Below, piece by piece: positions 35,360 through 48,255 of a DNA stretch of 64,000 nt. The position numbers and the translations under genes are program-made. The notes beneath the pieces are model-generated. The model ran no database searches. It was not told where the DNA came from and was given only the letters and a program-made list of their open reading frames with translations. The stretch is from NCBI GenBank assembly GCA_018873245.2, contig JAEMBT020000006.1:3195855-3259854 (forward strand), given 5' to 3'. The stretch comes from Archegozetes longisetosus (lineage: Eukaryota > Arthropoda > Arachnida > Sarcoptiformes > Trhypochthoniidae). Every line of letters starts with the position of its first letter. Position 1 is the first letter of the stretch.

Positions 35360-38300
35360 AAAAAAACTTGTTTATTTTTGCCTTTACAAATACAGTATAT
35401 CTAGATGTTTTATCAAATTGTTAATGAGAATAGCATTTCTATTTTAAGTAGATTTATATGCAATGATTTCATTCGAATCTTCATGAAAAATTAATCGAAT
35501 CATGAATTCAATCGAAGTCTACTAGTCTTTACTAAACTCTAGTAAGACATACGGTAACTCTCAAAGAAATTTTAATTTCGTATGATAAACGAGAAATTTG
35601 TCTGATTTTATTTACTAATTTTAAAATATCTCCTTTGTTTAGGTTTAATTTCTTCCTGAATGTTCCCTAGTAGTGATTTAATGAAACGGATAGATGAAAT
35701 GTTATTACCGTTATTTTCAATGGTGTGTTTAGAAATTTCAAAGTTTTTTTCATAAATACACGACAGTCAGAGTTCCATGTCAATTAAGCCGAAGACAATT
35801 AAGCTTTGCGTCATTTGAGCCTCATTTTAAAAACTAAATATCGTGGGAATGCCTTGGAAATGATACTTGCGATCATTTTACAATGTGATCCGTTCTACGG
35901 AATGTAATACAAATATGCTCTCTATCACTCTATTTCCTAATAGTAATAATTACTTATAAATCAATTAAATAATTGATCTAACAATGTTAATAAGGAAACA
36001 AATGAGTGTCGTCGATCTTTTACTTATGAAAAACTTGAAATTTCCGATCAAAATCATCAAAATTAACAGAAATATCATTTCATTCATTCCCTCTTATATA
36101 TTGTTTTAAAGAAAACCCCAATTCCATGTCGTGATTATGTGCATTTAAACAAAGATGATATCCCAGAAGGTCTTGAAATGAATTAAATGGAGCCGAGTAA
36201 CAAAATTCAGACTTTCAAATGTTAATTTTTAATGAATCTAACTAGCCGATTCCAAAGTCAGGCTTAATCTTTACAGTAATATCTGTAGTAGTATCTGTAA
36301 TATCTGCATCGAGTCTGTATTTTGATCTTACAGATACTACGTAGAAATGGTAATACTTTGACACGTTAGTAATACATTTGAGACAAATTTTATCAGCTTT
36401 CTGTTAAGTTCATATTCATTAAACTCACAATTTCTCTAGTGAGAATTTTGCCTAAAAAATGAAACCTAGCTGTTGAGATCTTGTCTTTGTTTATTCATAT
36501 GTTTGCATTACTTCTATATAAGTTTAGTTAAATAATTTTATTATAGAATGCAATTTGTGGGTCAATTTGTTTGAAGACGCGGCAACCACTTCATGAGATA
36601 TAAATATATTTGATTGTGTTTGTTCTTGGAACTAATTATACACCTATAAAGAGATTTAGCACTTTCAACAAGTGTGAACAGTGTCAAAAAGAAAATGGAT
36701 AGACAGATATGAGAGAACAGAAAAAGTGAAAACTGCGTAAAACAGAGCACCCGTGAAACAACTGCTGATATATTACTCACTGCCATCGGAAACCCTTTCC
36801 GTAAATTAAATCATATTATAGAATTTTTGCAACGTTTTCTAAGTAAAACAATAGTATGTCGTCGACTGTTAAAGAATTAATTTTTTTACATGGATTATGA
36901 GGAGAAAAAGTTCCTAAGTGCTGGGCATGGAGCTCAATAAACTGTGGTCATTCACTGAAAATCATATAGATTTTGATCAATAGCATAAGGCTATATTTGC
37001 GCGCGAGGGCACTTTTCAAATAGGCTCTGCCATCCACACATTACTTCGGAGCCCCATTAGGACTGCATTTGATGAGCGCTATATTAGAGCTGTAGCATAT
37101 TTTGGCCGTACATCTGAAGTTAGCCATTAGTGAAGCATGGCTTGATATTTGAGAAATTTAGAATCGTTAAAATGTGGCTAACTCCATTCCCAACAGACTT
37201 CAACAAATTATTGGTTGCAATGAAGATCATACCAGGTATTAGGACTTAGCTAGTCATTTTAACATTTTAACAGACTGAACTTTGATAAATAAAAAATTTT
37301 AAAAGTTTAAATAAATATAAGATAAGAAGCATTAGCTTTTTATATTAATGGTTCAAAGTATGACTATCCTGAGAATTTCTGTACAACCATGAATACTGAA
37401 TGCAAACTTAATACCAAGAGTGCTAATGGTCCTAATGGGTCTAAATGAAATATTCATTCCAAATTTTTATTGCTATTAAATATGGAAGTTTATGGTGTTT
37501 TCTCGATTATTTCAACTGAATGCTTTATTTGTCAACTAGTGATTAGCATTGCAGATACTTACTCTCTAAACGAAAATTGCAGTTTTATTCAGTTTCATAT
37601 TTGAAAGTATGTTAAGTATCAAACTGTTCTGAAAAAGTTAATAGTTTTATGCAATAGTTCAAAATATATTTAAAATTGATTACAAGAAGGCTCTTTGAAA
37701 GTCAAGAAAACTACTAAATTATTCGATAATTAAAATTTCGATATAGCCAATAAATTGTACTTTATAAGGTAGATAAAAAATAGAACAGATACTGAGAACA
37801 ATTTTCAAACTCCTTTTCGAATGCTATAGAAGTTAAGAACTTTAGACAAATTTTCTAGGCCTAGGTGGCATATCAGCATTTTTTGGTCACATATATAAAT
37901 GTTAGGATTGTCAATGCTATATCTGAGCTTTTAAAGACAATTTTCGTTGATAAGGGAATCATATTCGAGCTAAATGAAATCAAGCACTCACTATAAGACT
38001 AAATGATTCAAAGCTTTATTAAACTAGTCTTTTATGAGTACTCTGTCATAGGCTATGCACTCTTTTATTATAAGAAGTTTTTACCTTTAAGTTAAAAATT
38101 GTATGGCAAATCATTAACTACTCTAAAATTCATATACCTGACCAATAAATGCTGATCGTATATTGATTTAAATTAAAATTAGTTTTTCAAAAATAGCAAC
38201 TTGGCCTGCCTAAAATTTAGAACTCATCAGAGTCATCAAATCATCATAAACAGAAAAAAACAAATTCTCATAAATTTTCCCCTGAAAATGAATGTAAAAT

Positions 38301-38680
38301 CTCATCATTGTAAGTTTCTGAGAAATTTTCGACAAATTTTCAAGTTGCGTATAATTTACAGAGCTGTTATATAAATATTGGTTTTGAACGAAAACAATTA
38401 AAGACTACCCTAAATGCTAATAAAAATTTCTTTATACGGAATAAAAAACAATCGTTTGCAAGATAAATCAATCTAATCACGCCTTTGTGTTTTTTTCTAG
38501 AATTTTTTTGCCATAGTTCCATTATTATAATGATATTCAAGACTTGTATTAATTCTCATTGTGTTATGAAAGAGTTTATGTGATTTTCCTCTTAATGAAT
38601 TATTATTAATTTTTGAACACAACACAGTTCTAGTCAAAACAGGAGTTATACTCGTGATTAAAAGTAGAGTTTTCCTCAAA
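35360..38680. other. Intergenic, no supported gene
   Basis: Mostly AT-rich. A distinct GC-richer block at 36920-37230 has a frame broken by a TAG (MELNKLWSFTENHIDFDQ, stop, then about 49 open codons including AFDERYIRAVAYFGRT). I do not recognise it. The minus frames at 36562-36786 and 38497-38679 have no support. Confidence 0.45.
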
Positions 38681-38692
38681 AGTCATATTGTT

Positions 38693-39916
38693 ATGATGCT
38701 GAAAGTAAGTAATTTTCGAACTTTATCATTGATCTATTGCTATGAAGTTCATTATTAGAACTTAAATTACTATTTAACTAATTTGAACTAATAATTTTTG
38801 TCTATTTGCGATTTGATCGCTAAATTTTAATTATAAGCTTTACTATTGAGAACGATGGTATCCGTTAAGGAAAGTTCTGATTTTAACCTGTTTAAGCTAT
38901 CTATGTCAATTATTTTTGAAAGGTTTCTCTATTAGAGATAATTTGAATATTTTTGTGAAGAAAGACGCAAATCTTTAAATTATTGAGCATTAATTTGGTT
39001 GTGAAATATTTGTCTAAGATATTGATAGGTCAACAAGTTTTAGCCTGTCATATTTATTTTTATAATCAAGTTATTTAGTTCTTAGTTGGAGAAATATCTT
39101 AAAGTGACTCATACTTTTAACATACCATTTATTTAGGCTCAATTAAAGTTATTATTTTCATTTTCATTTTCGTTCTGCTTGATATTATGACTTCTTTGCG
39201 TGATATGCTTGATGAGCATAAAGTATCAAATAGAATAAATTGAGGCTAAATCTGACTGAAAAGGGCAGAAGAGAAAATATTCAATCTTACTTATTTATTA
39301 AAATATGATTTTTCAATTAAATTTAGTTTAAAATCAATAGGAGAAACTTGCTTTACTGAATATTATATTCTTATAGGTAATTATTCTAACATTGCTGATA
39401 AACTACTGCACTACCCAAAATGGACCTTACGCGAGAACAGCTGGTCAATTGAGCTCTGGTAGCAGTGGTGGATTCAGTACAGGTTCATACGGAGGATCTG
39501 GTACGGGGGGCTCAGGATCAGGCAATATTATAATCCCAGTCGGAGTATCACGGCATCATCCGATTGAGTTTCGAGACTTTAAACTACCAGCTCCTGAAAA
39601 TTCGAAACCGCGTACTTTAGAACTGGAAGGCGGACATATCCCGCTCACTATACTTTTTCCTCCAAGAACAAGTCAATTAAGCGTTATAGATGGTACGGAT
39701 GGTCGATATGGCAATGGACTGGACATACAACACTCGAGATCAATTGAAGAACCACAGGTTACTTATCATGAAGTCAATAAACCACTTTTTGAAGAAGTTC
39801 ATCAAGTTATTAAGTGTGTATTTTCAGAAAACAAACCATACCAGACGGGCTCGTATGATTCGGTCCGATTACCACCTCTAGGAAATTCGAATTATGGACA
39901 CTACAATATGTGCTGA
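38693..39916 (+). CDS. Divergent short member E of the glycine-rich family
   Basis: The first exon is 38693-38704 (Met-Met-Leu-Lys; or Met-Leu-Lys from 38696), donor gtaagt. A 672-bp phase-0 intron leads to exon 39377-39916 (acceptor ttcttatag). About 183 residues. Signal peptide MLKVIILTLLINYCTT, then a Ser/Gly region, then recognisable but altered core parts: IIIPVGVSRHHPIEFRDF, GGHIPLTILFPP, and VTYHEVNKPLFEEVHQVI. There the family sequence ends: the second half of the helical core and the Gly-rich tail are replaced by about 35 unrelated residues ending YGHYNMC. The usual promoter spacing is absent; the nearest TATATAAAT is at 38368. The frame is intact, so it may be a fast-evolving gene or one on the way to loss. 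Confidence 0.72.
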
Positions 39917-39929
39917 TTATGGATTAAAC

Positions 39930-42900
39930 TTCATTCGAAGATATCTAGAATTCAGATATTGAATTTATCGATTCGGCAATTGAATTTGTATTATAATTTT
40001 TTTCTATTTAATCATTTTCTCATTTATTGTAATTAGCGTAGAAAAAAATAAGTAGGCAAATATAAAAAAATTTGACTCACAACGCTAATAGATTACTAGT
40101 TGTTACTTCACTGTACAATTTTGTGACTATCCATCATAACATACAACTTAAATGTTTACAGTTTTTTAGTTAATAACAGAATGACTCATTATGAATTTTA
40201 ACAAATGTTCCACTTCTATCACTTGATGTAATTATGAAGTGTAATCGTCCCAATTACCACTATTCTGAATTGTTCGTATAAATTATGCTAAATTTATTCT
40301 GAGCTAGATTTCTAGCACGATAAGCTAATTTAATATATTGTAAAGCTTTACATACGATTGAAAATAAATGTTCAAATAAAAATTAGTTTCAATAGTTTGT
40401 AGCACAAAACTCAAATTAGCAATGATTATTCAATAAATCGTTATTGATAATTTACAAAAATAATCTGTTACATATTTAAACGATTATAATAAGATGCTTT
40501 AATTGCGAAGAGATATTCATTTAATGCAGTAGCAAGGGTAGTCAGGAATATCACAATGTCTGGAGATAAAAGTTTTTATAAACGTGTTCTGCATAAATCC
40601 TAGCTTAGAAATCTCTAGATTTCTTAAAATTTTGAACAAAACTGAGAATCGAAGCACTGTTTATAGAAGCACTTCCCAAACTCAATTTGAAGTAATTTCG
40701 TGCTCCGCCGAAAGGTAAAAGTGTTTCGTGAGAAAATTAGCACGAACTAAACGAATGTATCGGCAGCTTGAATGAACTTTTCTCTAAATCTTTTCTTTAA
40801 AATCGTGTAAATTATCGGAAAGTCATATCTCTACTCGTTTATGCATCACCTCTGCTTAGGACTTGTTTGGTTTGGGGTTTTTATTATCACAAATAATAGT
40901 GTTCCACGAAAGTTGTTTTGCTTTCAAAGTGCTAAGTGAACCATGCAAATTAGGCAGCACTACTTCAGAGTATGAATATCAATTATTTCTCAACTTGAAT
41001 ATTGTACAGCAGTAAATTTATATCTTCACGAGTTTACGTCGAATATATGACAATACTTATAAAAAAAAGAATTGTTATCTAGTACTTATCAAGCTACCAA
41101 TCTTATCTGATGAATTTGTAATGCTAAATCTTCTTAACTAATAATTTTTAGCTCGTTTGTTAGTGTCTATTAGATTCATTCTAAATTAAATTTTAAACAA
41201 GATTATTCAACTAAATTTACTACAATGTTTCATCATTTTAGTGAAATTAATTCATCAAATAAAATTAATCTTTTGTTTCAGTAAAAAATTCTGTTTAACT
41301 ATTGATATTAAATATTATAAAATACCCTTTTATAACTAAAAGAATAAGATAAATAACACAACATTAAAAATCCTTGAATCATGATTACAATATAAACAAC
41401 TATATATAACTCTATATATACAATATGTATAAATGGCAGTTTCTCTCATTGTAAAAATTACTATAAAAGATATGTGTAATTACCTATTACCAAACCAAAT
41501 GGTCACACGTTATTAAGGTAAGACTCTCACGGAAGCATTTTCTTTAAAAGACACTTTAATTATATAATACTCGTCTATTTATATAAAATCATATTTCGAA
41601 TATTGCGTATTTGATTCTGAAGTCACCATACTTTGCACGTCATCAATGGTTTTACCATAATTTTGTTAAGAATACTCTATTACTTCTTGAAATGATCTTT
41701 TGTCCAATTTATAATATTTTGAAAATAACAGTATTTAAGTAATTTCTGACCAAAATTCGAGACTGTATGATCAAAAGCTGAACGAATGATCATCCTATGA
41801 AAGATTTATGTCTAATACCGAGTTCAGAGATTAATAGATTACTCGATAGATTGAATTATATTGATAATTATATCGAGTTTTCGTAAGCACATTTGAATTA
41901 ATTGTAACCTTAGTCTAATTATTCCTTCAATAAAATAATACTCAACTTTCAAATTCGAACATGATTTGGCTCGAAGTTTTTATAGTTTTTATTTATAAAT
42001 ATGACAATTCAAATCACTTTTTAGAGAGAATTACGGACGAAAAGATAACTCGAATTTGTTAAGTTTATGGAAACTGGGACTCGATCGATTTAATGCATTT
42101 CTTTAATTCATAAATCTAAAGTAAATTTGAAAAACTATGACAAATATAAACATTTTTCCAAATAACGAACTTTATTGTAATAAATAAGTTTTATAATTAC
42201 TCAGAATTTAAAGCATGCGTTGTGATAGAAAATAAATAGCGATCTACGGAAACTTGAGTATGTAATTGAAGATTCTTGGGTAAAAAATATGTGAAGCTTG
42301 AATCTCCTTTAGATCACTCTCAAGAATTCGTAAAAAAGCGTGATCTAGATAAAATTTATTCCATAATTAAATGGTTCACTTTAGTTTATCGAAAAGCGTT
42401 TACGTATAATGATTGGAAATTTTAATCGAAAAATAGATTATATTAGTTGCGAACATTTCAAAATTATTACACTATTGAAAGTTTTGAAAGAATAATAACT
42501 TCCACTCAGCCATTTCTCATGAGAAGTAATCCAATAAACCATGTTTCAGAATAATTAAGTCATTAAATTCTACATGTTTCATCATGTTGCATCAACTTGA
42601 TTAGACAAACGAGCTGTTTTTCTTTTTACCTTTTATATAAATACCAAGAGAAGTTTCTTCTCTAACGTGTGGGTTTATGAGAATGTTCCGCATTCATCAT
42701 AAGTTTTTTTCTACAATTTTGATCCTTAATAATTAAGAGCATACATTAGATATTAATATACAATAGCCATACATTTTTTAATAAAAATATCTACGATTGA
42801 GGGTCAAAATTCGAAAGACTGAGACTTTTTCAAATAAAGTAAGTTAATTCTCGATTTAGCGAATAAATTTTTACACATTCCTTTAAAATTGACATTTTTA

Positions 42901-43855
42901 AAAAATTGATTTTGCTACGATTTCATTGATTCTAATGAATTGACCACGAAATTTCAGTAAAGTTTGAAAAATATTCAAACCGCTATGAGCGGTAAGCGAA
43001 AGGTATGCGCAATATTTTTGAGGAAAGCCTGTTACGATTTTATGATAAGCTTCAATCTATAAAAAATAAGTTAATAATTTAAATAAAGATATTTTTGACA
43101 AGTCAATAGTCTTAGATAAATTTTAATTTATTGAGAAAAATTTTAGCTCCTTAACCATTAGGGTAGAATAGAGCTTTAAAAAAATTAACTGACTTAATTT
43201 ATTCAATTAATCGAATTCTATCTGTAACTCAGATTAGATTATTTCAGACTTGGCCAATCCCCAGGAATATCTTCTAATTCTCTTAAGACATGAATCAAAT
43301 TGATTTCGACATAAAATATCTCAATTGTTTATCTTATTATTTAGATCGATAGTATTTATATGTCGAATATTTGTTATAAAACGGACTGTAAAACTTATTT
43401 CAAACCTCTTTTTGGTTGAGCTACTTTAATAAATTTTCATGAGTAACAAGGCCAGTGGTTGAGAGTCTATTGTCGAATTTTTTATCAATAAGAATCATCA
43501 ATAAGGAGTATAAATATCAAAGTAGTGTTTAGTTGTGCTCGCATCACTTGTGATTTTAGCAAATGTTTCACCTTCAGAAATAATCTCCTTATTTAAGCAC
43601 AATCCTTGTAGAGTCACTCACAAGTAATAAAATCAATAAAAGCTAACATTAAGATTTGTAAAGTTTGCTCATCAATGATGCATATGTGATTTATTTGTCA
43701 AGCAAACAGCTTTGTAGCTAATACCCGACATAAGCAACTCATTTTATTAAATCAAAATCTTGAATTTTGTCGAATCACTCAAGATTTTTAAATATTTTCA
43801 TAAGTAATCGTAAATAAGAACTACTATTTAAACTTTTAAATTCTATTTGCTTATA
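39930..43855. other. AT-rich intergenic, no gene seen
   Basis: About 3.9 kb with no supported gene or repeat. The block 40500-40960 is somewhat richer in GC but carries no frame I can assign. Confidence 0.5.
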
Positions 43856-43859
43856 CGGT

Positions 43860-43869
43860 TTTATTTATT
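43860..43869 (-). terminator. poly(A) signals of the cysteine-rich gene
   Basis: Two overlapping TTTATT motifs (AATAAA on the minus strand) lie 57-66 bases beyond the stop codon of the minus-strand gene. Confidence 0.6.
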
Positions 43870-43925
43870 TGAATTATAAATATGATTGATTAACGAGAAT
43901 TCTTTTTCGAATGGTTTTCAACAAT

Positions 43926-44264
43926 TTATTTGCGGAATCCTTCGCAGTAACTCTGGCCCATATTAGAAAAGCAAGAATCGTCATTGCAGTGTTCCTTTAG
44001 AATAGCAGTCACGCCTTTGCCTACACAACGATACAGAGCGTGTGGTTCACATGGGCCTTCTAAACCGCTAGAATTACCACAGAAGTCTCCGTTGCCATAT
44101 ATGCATTTACAACTTTCGCATGAACGCACTTGTTTGATTTAAAAAAGTAATCTCGATAGTAATTTTCTTCGATATATATTCTGACTAAGATAAGTTGACA
44201 ACTTACATAATAACGACGAAGCGATTATAGCCACATAAATAAATATTTTCGAGTTCATTCGCAT
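43926..44264 (-). CDS. Small secreted cysteine-rich protein
   Basis: Coding exons are 44264-44207 and 44128-43926, joined over a phase-1 intron (donor gtaag, acceptor caaacaag). A noncoding first exon (about 44410-44379) joins at 44288 (acceptor actttcttacag). The 86-residue product starts MRMNSKIFIYVAIIASSLL, a signal peptide, and has nine cysteines in the mature part, spaced C-x2-C-x-C-x8-C-x9-C-x7-C-x12-C-x4-C-x8-C. The motifs YGNGDFCG, GPCEPHALYRCVG and SYCEG recall a widespread secreted family with an FCG ... LYRC ... C ... YC layout; that is from memory and no function follows from it. An odd cysteine count leaves one unpaired or available for a dimer. Lone minus-strand gene among plus-strand family members. 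Confidence 0.72.
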
Positions 44265-44291
44265 TTTCGGGTTGAAGCTTCAAGTTTTCTG

Positions 44292-44846
44292 TAAGAAAGT
44301 CTAATATAAATCAATGATAGAATATAATAATCAAATCATTTTTGATTTTAATTGAGAATTTAATTGAAAATTACTTACTATTAATGATGAAAGTTAATTT
44401 TTTTCTAATTATGCAAGTTTGGGATTCTGAGCCTATTTATATTAAAATTTTGCAACCTTGACCAGCAAATATGCTTATTTCTCATACTATCAATATCCTT
44501 TTGGTGAAATCTCCAGTAACTATCATATCTTGCTCTATAGTGGTAGATTTTCCTATAATGAAATTCATTTGATGACTCTTGTTTTGATAACTCGAAGTGT
44601 TTCATGGTACTACGCCGATAATAAACATAAAAGCAAGTCTTAAGAGATTCATATTATCTTTTTTTCATACTGTCATCTAGCTTTGAGTCAAATTATCAAA
44701 GATAACAAGGGTTTTTGGCAAAATTCTCTCTAAAGAACGGATAGGTGAAATTGAAGGCTGTGATTCCGAGTAGCAATACTTCAAGATAAGAAAAAAAGTA
44801 AATTAATATGGTAACGAATTTTTAAAAACGTTTTAAGGATATTCAT
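44292..44846. repeat. Left arm of large inverted repeat
   Basis: About 555 bases that recur inverted at 44940-45493 with scattered mismatches. The arm begins at the intron/exon junction just upstream of the coding exons of the cysteine-rich gene and contains that gene's putative promoter and noncoding first exon. Confidence 0.92.
44379..44441 (-). promoter_or_regulatory. Promoter and noncoding exon 1 of the cysteine-rich gene
   Basis: Minus-strand TATAAATAGG (44441-44432), followed by a likely start near 44410 and a splice donor (AATA|gtaagt) at 44379/44378. The acceptor for exon 2 is at 44289. The exon carries no ATG in frame with the coding part, so it appears to be 5' UTR. Confidence 0.5.
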
Positions 44847-44941
44847 TAAATGTAAATTTAGTCTCGAAAGATTACCTACAACAGATATTTTGATGATAGT
44901 AAACTACAAAGTTTGAAAAAATAATATCATTAATTGGATAC
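44847..44941. repeat. Spacer repeat S, copy 1
   Basis: About 95 bases between the two arms, recurring in direct orientation at 45492-45586 (shared motif CTCGAAAGATTACCTACAAC). Confidence 0.9.
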
Positions 44942-45493
44942 GAATGTCTTTAAAACGTTTTTAAGAATTCGTTACCATATTAATTTACTTTTTTTCTTAT
45001 CTTGAAGTATTGCTACTCGGAATCACAGCCTTCAATTTCACCTATCCGTTCTTTAGAGAGAATTTTACCAAAAACCCTTGTTATCTTTGATAATTTGACT
45101 CAAAGCTGCATGACAGCATGAGAAAAAGATAATATGAATCTCTTAAGACTTGCTTTTATGTTTGTTATTGGCGTAGTACCATGAAACGCTTCGAGTTATC
45201 AAAACAAGAGTTATCAAATGAATTTCATTATAGGAAAATCTACCACTATAGAGCAATATATGATAGTTACTGGCGATTTCACCAAAAGGATATTGATACT
45301 ATGAGAAAATAAGCATATTTGTTGGCCAAGTTGCAAAATTTTAATATAAATAGGTTCAGAATCCTAAACTTGCATAATTAGGAAAAATTAACTTTCATCA
45401 TTAATAGTAAGTAATTTTCAACTAAATTCTCAAATTAAGTCCAAAATGATTTGATTGTCATATCCTATCATTGATTCATATTAGATTTTCTTA
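44940..45493. repeat. Right arm of large inverted repeat
   Basis: Inverted copy of 44292-44846. It includes a duplicate TATAAATAGG (45345-45354) and a duplicate noncoding exon with its donor (45406/45407), now pointing right. The copy stops just before the acceptor dinucleotide, so no coding exon was carried along. Confidence 0.92.
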
Positions 45494-45586
45494 AATGTGA
45501 ATTTAATCTCGAAAGATTACCTACAACAAATATTTTGATGATAGTAAACTCCAAAGTTTGAAAAAATAATATCATTAATTGGATAC
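45492..45586. repeat. Spacer repeat S, copy 2
   Basis: Direct repeat of 44847-44941, differing at a handful of positions and immediately following the right arm. Confidence 0.9.
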
Positions 45587-45589
45587 ATG

Positions 45590-48250
45590 AGTAAAATGTG
45601 TTATGCTAAATATAACCAACAAGTTTGTTTTAACGAACAAGTTTTCATTAGAATCATTTTTATTAGAAAACGTTATTTAGCTTTTTGTAACTTCACGAAA
45701 GTACATTTTGTATATTTTAAGGAGTTACAAATCCGTAACTTTTAAGATTGAATCAAAAGCTTCTTCATTAAATGTATTAACCTGTCATTCCTTGCAATAA
45801 TAGTAGAGTTTATGTCTACACATATGCTTGGGTTGATTGAACAGCAGCTGACAGGTAAAATTTAACTTGTTAACTTCTTTTCATTATTTTAACAATTTTT
45901 AAAATATTTTATTGTTAAAATATTATATTTAAACTTTACTTAAGTACTTAATATTACTTTTATTATTCTTTTTAAATTTCAAAAACAAAATATTTCGTGA
46001 CGAAATATTCACCACACCTAAGTATATATGGGTTACGCAAAAATTAACCTATGCTCAGTTTATACCTCAAATTTTTATTTATTTAGTATACTTTTTTATC
46101 GCAATTAACATCAAATTTTTTGAAAATACTAAAGATTTTAATTATTAAATGTATTTATTTAATCGACTAGTAATGAGATCTTTTACTCATGTCTGCTTTT
46201 TATATATCGTTGTGAAATTTAAACTCTGTCAAATCTAGAATGATTGATGTGGAAGTATGAGTTATTTTCCAATCGGATTTCATTACTAATACGGTAAAAT
46301 TCCCTATCATTACATTAATAGAAGGAGGATATAAAGCATATTAAGGAACAACTAGGAGAATCAGAAAGAGATAGAAGCTGAGAACATAATATGTGACGGA
46401 TTATTAGATTTTATGTATTTGAGAAAAAGCTTAAAACTTTTAATATGTCTGATAAAGAAAATAAATCGCAAACTCAAATCAGGGGTTTTCGCTATCAACA
46501 AATATCAAAAATACAAACATTAATAACACGCTTGAAATGTCGAAAATATTGTTTTATATTTCATATCTGCCGCTTAAATTATTATGTCTTTACCTAATAA
46601 TTAATGTTTTAAAAAAATACCAGATAAACGTTTTCCAATAGTTAGTGACATATGATCATTAGCAATCTATCGATTAGAAATATATACTGAAAATAAAATT
46701 ATATAATCTTACCATAGTTGATTTATGAGCATAATCTTTATTTTAATTATGATTTCTAAGCAAATCCATAGCAAACTTCTATAGCAAATTTACAACAAAA
46801 TGTAACCTTACTACATCATATCGATGAATGTTTTTGGAGTTATAGTATTTAGAATTTTAAAATTGTCAAGTACAGTTTTTAGGTGAAAAATTCTTATGAA
46901 TTAGACTGTTGAGCTTTTAAATTCGAAATATTGATACTCAAAAGGGAATTCTCAATTCACTTAATTGAGAAGGTTAAGAGAATGAATTAGACAAAACTCA
47001 GCATTAGATGTTCATTTTTGAACTAAATATAACGTTTTAAGTGAAAATCCGAAACTTTGACGAAAAGTTAGTGTCACCATTAAAAAAGATATTGTCAATC
47101 TGGATATAAATATTAAAGCACGCCTCTCAGTTTAGAAAGCTTAACTCGGTCAATAATCATGTTGGTCATCTTTAAGCCAAAAAGTTTTAGTTTGCAAAAG
47201 GAATCTTACTTTTTCTAGATTTTCTAAAAATCTAACAAGAATTTTACATATCACAAATAGTCGTTTACATGATTAATATTCTTACTTTATTTATCACATG
47301 TTTATTTTATTGCATTTAGACTAGAGTTTAAATTCTTTTACAGAGAAATATATCTTTTCTATTTGAACATTGTATGCAAATACTGGATTTTTTGTAACTA
47401 GAGCTAAAAGAATAAGATCTCGAAGATTTCTGTGATGTGGTTTTAAATAATTGTCTTACTCTTTCTAAAGCATAATGAGTTTAAGCATGATTCACGTTTT
47501 ATTCAGAAACTCCAGCCTTAAACACTTTTCGTTTCTTATATAACATCATAATTGTACCAAAATCATGACTTTCTCTACTGTGGACAGGAGAAAGTATGTT
47601 ATCGGCGATCGTGAATAAAAATTTCACTTTTCGAAGAAGTATTAAGATATAAAAAATTTATTCACTACATTAATTTATAATTTGTTATTACTTTAAAATA
47701 AAATTAATTGAATTTGTTTTTGAAGTTAATATTTAAATTTTTATTTATACTACCTGATGACTACTTCAATTACATTTTCTTTAGAATTATTTGTGATTAA
47801 TTATCTTTTAAACTTTCACAAGAATAGAGTTTTTCATTAAAAAATTTTAGGGAATAAACTATAATCTTGACAATTTGAAAAATAAATACTAGTCTTTTTT
47901 GAGCAAGATAGTTTTGAGGGATTATTGTTTATTTATAGTAATACATGAGAATACATATTTTATAGAAGCAAATTTGAGAGATCTCTTGTAATTCAATTTT
48001 CTAATAAGATTATATTTTTCATTCATATTTGTTATAGAGATTTCAGTTCAAATTAATGAACTTCAATTATTGAGTGAAAAGATAGTTTCAGATAGGCTCA
48101 CAATTAGTTCTAATTTCAATATTTAATTTTGAATTACGAACTTTATTTTCATATTATTAGCAATATTTTGAACTATCAGTTAGATCATTGAGTTTTTGAT
48201 ATAAATTATTAACAAACCATCTTAAAGTGGTTTGAGCTTAATTATAAGAA
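45590..48250. other. AT-rich intergenic, no gene seen
   Basis: I see no supported gene downstream of the duplicated promoter, and no repeat. Confidence 0.5.
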
Positions 48251-48255
48251 TACTA

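Noticed and set aside
39811..39826. Possible 14-base intron (gtgtgtattttcag) in member E
   Set aside because: Far below any plausible intron length, and removing it shifts the frame and does not restore the family sequence.
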